From: Bacteroidota bacterium
GTDB lineage: Bacteria > Bacteroidota > Bacteroidia > Bacteroidales > JAAUTT01
NCBI GenBank assembly: GCA_021779665.1
Contig: JAJYAG010000011.1
Location: 1-64,000 of the forward strand
Reading direction: 5' to 3'
Length of the DNA: 64,000 nucleotides
Numbering within the stretch: the stretch's first letter is position 1; every line of letters starts with the position of its first letter. Position numbers and translations under genes: made by a program. The notes beneath the pieces were generated by a model. It was not told the DNA's origin. It worked only from the letters and a program-made list of their open reading frames with translations, and ran no database searches. Positions 61,715 to 64,000 of the stretch are shown here, piece by piece.

Positions 61715-64000
61715 ATGAAAAGATTTTTATACAGTCTATCTATATTACTGCCATTCACATTTTCTATTGCGTTGGCTCAAAGCTCCCTCACCGGGAAAAT
61801 CTCCATCAAAAATACTGGTCAGGCACTGCCCGGAGCTATCATTTATTTTCCGGAGTTAAAACAGGGAGCCGTTTCCACTGAAGACGGATCATTTAAATTG
61901 AATAACCTGCCTGCAGGCAATTTTCTGATTGAAATAAAAAGTATAGGATACAAATCGTTTATCACAAACCTGAAAATCTCAGGTGCCGCCTTGTTAAATG
62001 TTGTAATGGAGGAATCGGCGGTGGAAATGAATGAGGTGGTGGTTACCGGATCAGTATCTTCTGTGCAAAGATTGTTGAACCCTATTCCGCTGGTCTCGGT
62101 GGATAAGTTTCAGTTAAACCGCAGCGCATCAGCAAATATTATAGATGCATTGTCGTCTGTCCCGGGGGTTTCGCAGATTAGTACCGGAAATGCCGTCTCC
62201 AAACCAGTGATTCGAGGTTTGGGATATAACCGCGTACTTGTGCTCCACGACGATATAAGGCAGGAAGGACAACAGTGGGGCGACGAGCATGGCGTTGAAA
62301 TTGACGAAAACAGTGTCGCCAAAGTAGAAATTATAAAAGGCCCGGGGTCCCTGGCTTATGGATCCGATGCGCTGGCTGGTGTATTGAATTTTATCTCCAC
62401 GCCACCTCTCCCGGAAGGTAAAATGGACGGAAGCATACAGGCCAATTATCAAACCAATAACCGGCTGATGGACTATTCAGCAAACCATCAGGGAAATATA
62501 AAAGGTATAAACTGGCTTGTTCGGGGAACTTATAAAAAGGCTGGCAATTTCAGAAATAAATACGACGGTATTGTTTATAATTCCGGCTTCAACGAAAAGA
62601 ACCTCAATGGTTATCTGGGGCTTACAAAAAAATGGGGATACGCATTTCTCCGGTTATCTACGTTTAACGAGGAACTGGGAATGATCGAGGGGGAACGCGA
62701 CAACGCAGGACAATTCCTTGCTTTTGAAGTTCAGCCCGACAACACTGTGGAGCTGGTACCTGCCGGTAATAAAAAACTCAAATCCTACGACATTGATGTT
62801 CCGAAACAAAGAATCTCTCATAACCGTGCCCAGCTTAATTCCCGGCTTTTTTTGGGCGAAGGCAGTCTTCAAACCGATTTCGGTTTCCAGCAAAATAGCA
62901 GAAAAGAGTTTGCCGAGCCCGAAATGCCTGGTAATGCAGGATTATACTTCGTTTTGAAATCATTTAACTATACCGCGAAATACAATTTCAAAAAAATTGA
63001 CGGCTGGCAAAACATTGCCGGTATTGGCGGTATGATCCAGAAGAACTCCAATAAAGGAGAGGAGCAGCTTATCCCCGACTATCTCCTCAACGATCTCGGG
63101 ATCTTTTTTACCACCCAAAAAACCTGGGAAACACTTCATTTCTCTTCTGGTCTGAGATACGACAACCGCTCTGTCGAAACAAAAACCCTGCTGATGGAAA
63201 ATAATTCCGGAAGTGATTTTCCTGCTTCATATAAATTCCAGGGGTTCAGACAGCACTTCAGTAACTTCTCCTTCAGTGCAGGAATTTCAAAAAATATTTC
63301 ATCATCTGCACTTCTTAAAATCAATTATGCCAGAGGATTCAGGGCTCCTAACCTGGCCGAACTCTCCACAAATGGCAAGCACGAAGGTACCTTCCGCTAC
63401 GAATATGGTAACAGAAACCTGAAATCGGAAAAAAGTAACCAGGTAGATGCTGGCGTGACATTTAACAGGCATCATGTGGTTTTTGAACTCAATGCTTTTG
63501 TAAATAGTATTGAAAATTACATTTATATTCAAAAACTTACAGCGATGAATGGCGGAGACTCCATCCCTGATCCGGCAGACCCGGCGCCAGCCTTCAGGTT
63601 TGAACAGGGTAATGCAATCCTTGGAGGTGGTGAGGTCATTTTCGATGTACACCCTCATCCTTTAGATTTTTTACACCTTCAGCAGTCGTTTTCGCTGGTA
63701 AAAGGCTTTTTAAAGAATGCTACCGACAGTACACGCAATCTGCCTTTTATACCTGCCCCTGTTTACAGGGCCGAGGTGAGAATTCAGCCGTTGAAATACA
63801 AAAGGCTGCAAAACCCTTATGTACTGCTTGAATATAGATATTACTTCAGGAAAGATGATATTTTTAGCGCATACGGTACCGAAACTCCAACCAGTAGCTA
63901 TGGACTGTTGAATTTGGGGTTAGGTGGTGAAGTGCTCTCCCGCAGAAATAAAAGTTTGTTCTCCGTACATTTTCAGATTACGAATGTGATGGATATTTCC
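61715..64000 (+). CDS. TonB-dependent receptor, 3' end outside window
   Basis: The frame is open from ATG 61715 for 762 codons to the window edge. It has a signal peptide (MKRFLYSLSILLPFTFSIALAQ), a carboxypeptidase-regulatory-like domain (about 23-105; GAVSTEDGSFKLNNLPAGNF), a TonB-box-like segment NEVVVTGS (about 108-115) and a plug (SANIIDALSSVPGV, VIRGLGYNRVLVLHDDIRQEGQQWGDEHG, VEIIKGPGSLAYGSDALAGVL). Barrel strands follow. It is an outer-membrane active transporter of the siderophore/metal type rather than a SusC protein; no susD follows in the window. The GQQWGDEHG segment of the plug resembles that of metal-linked receptors, and the His-rich gene upstream supports a metal substrate (inference). 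Confidence 0.92.
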   Translation, partial: MKRFLYSLSILLPFTFSIALAQSSLTGKISIKNTGQALPGAIIYFPELKQGAVSTEDGSFKLNNLPAGNFLIEIKSIGYKSFITNLKISGAALLNVVMEESAVEMNEVVVTGSVSSVQRLLNPIPLVSVDKFQLNRSASANIIDALSSVPGVSQISTGNAVSKPVIRGLGYNRVLVLHDDIRQEGQQWGDEHGVEIDENSVAKVEIIKGPGSLAYGSDALAGVLNFISTPPLPEGKMDGSIQANYQTNNRLMDYSANHQGNIKGINWLVRGTYKKAGNFRNKYDGIVYNSGFNEKNLNGYLGLTKKWGYAFLRLSTFNEELGMIEGERDNAGQFLAFEVQPDNTVELVPAGNKKLKSYDIDVPKQRISHNRAQLNSRLFLGEGSLQTDFGFQQNSRKEFAEPEMPGNAGLYFVLKSFNYTAKYNFKKIDGWQNIAGIGGMIQKNSNKGEEQLIPDYLLNDLGIFFTTQKTWETLHFSSGLRYDNRSVETKTLLMENNSGSDFPASYKFQGFRQHFSNFSFSAGISKNISSSALLKINYARGFRAPNLAELSTNGKHEGTFRYEYGNRNLKSEKSNQVDAGVTFNRHHVVFELNAFVNSIENYIYIQKLTAMNGGDSIPDPADPAPAFRFEQGNAILGGGEVIFDVHPHPLDFLHLQQSFSLVKGFLKNATDSTRNLPFIPAPVYRAEVRIQPLKYKRLQNPYVLLEYRYYFRKDDIFSAYGTETPTSSYGLLNLGLGGEVLSRRNKSLFSVHFQITNVMDIS

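Noticed and set aside
61597-61881. 94-codon plus-strand frame
   Set aside because: It overlaps the real receptor start in another frame and has no signal or domain.
1-64000. tRNA, rRNA or CRISPR array
   Set aside because: I saw no cloverleaf, rRNA motif or regularly spaced direct repeats of CRISPR length; short dispersed repeats are too irregular.

Overview
The window is chromosomal DNA of a Bacteroidota bacterium, probably Bacteroidales-like. This rests on a SusC/SusD polysaccharide utilisation locus with its own ECF sigma/FecR pair, Bacteroidota -7 promoter boxes (TAnnTTTG) before several genes, a glycogen synthase-phosphorylase fusion, TlpA/DUF4369 lipoprotein and DUF4142 genes, and dispersed intergenic repeats of the kind seen in this phylum. 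Placement below phylum is inference. I recognised no rRNA, tRNA, CRISPR array, phage or complete insertion sequence.

Left part (1-24,600). A four-gene glycogen operon reads leftwards: debranching enzyme, GT4 glucosyltransferase, GH57 amylase, and a GT3 synthase fused to alpha-glucan phosphorylase that is cut by the window edge. Housekeeping and envelope genes follow: a TlpA-like lipoprotein, an LpxH-like hydrolase, a DUF362/ferredoxin protein, a large divergent membrane pyrophosphatase, DUF2461 and ispD. A stress-flavoured group comes next: DUF4142 lipoprotein, FAD-Rieske oxidoreductase, SRPBCC membrane protein, manganese catalase and DsbA-like protein. Then come an isoaspartyl peptidase, YraN, MmcQ/YjbR and DUF502.

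Middle (24,600-38,600). This holds a DUF433/DUF5615 toxin-antitoxin-like pair, a secreted glycosidase-like protein with an internal sorting-domain-like module, a 48-codon gene with its own terminator, and an MscS channel. A cyanophycin module follows (cphA, an adjacent cyanophycinase, a divergent second cyanophycinase). With the isoaspartyl peptidase 10 kb away, it would cover synthesis and full breakdown of cyanophycin. An LD-carboxypeptidase, a RelE/HigB-HigA type pair and metG complete the section.

Right part (38,600-64,000). A leftward polysaccharide utilisation locus runs ECF sigma, FecR, SusC with an STN signalling domain, SusD, heparinase II/III-like lyase, unknown glycosidase-like protein, GH105, and unknown (alpha/alpha) toroid-like protein. 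The pairing of a lyase-like enzyme with GH105 points to a uronic-acid-containing polysaccharide, captured by SusCD, cut by the lyase and finished by the unsaturated-uronyl hydrolase. Next are a membrane-anchored MutS-like ATPase, a 0.6-kb repeat cluster, a chemoreceptor fused to hemerythrin, a LysE exporter, a cold-shock gene, a REP-like repeat region, a small His-rich exported protein and the first 762 codons of a TonB-dependent receptor.
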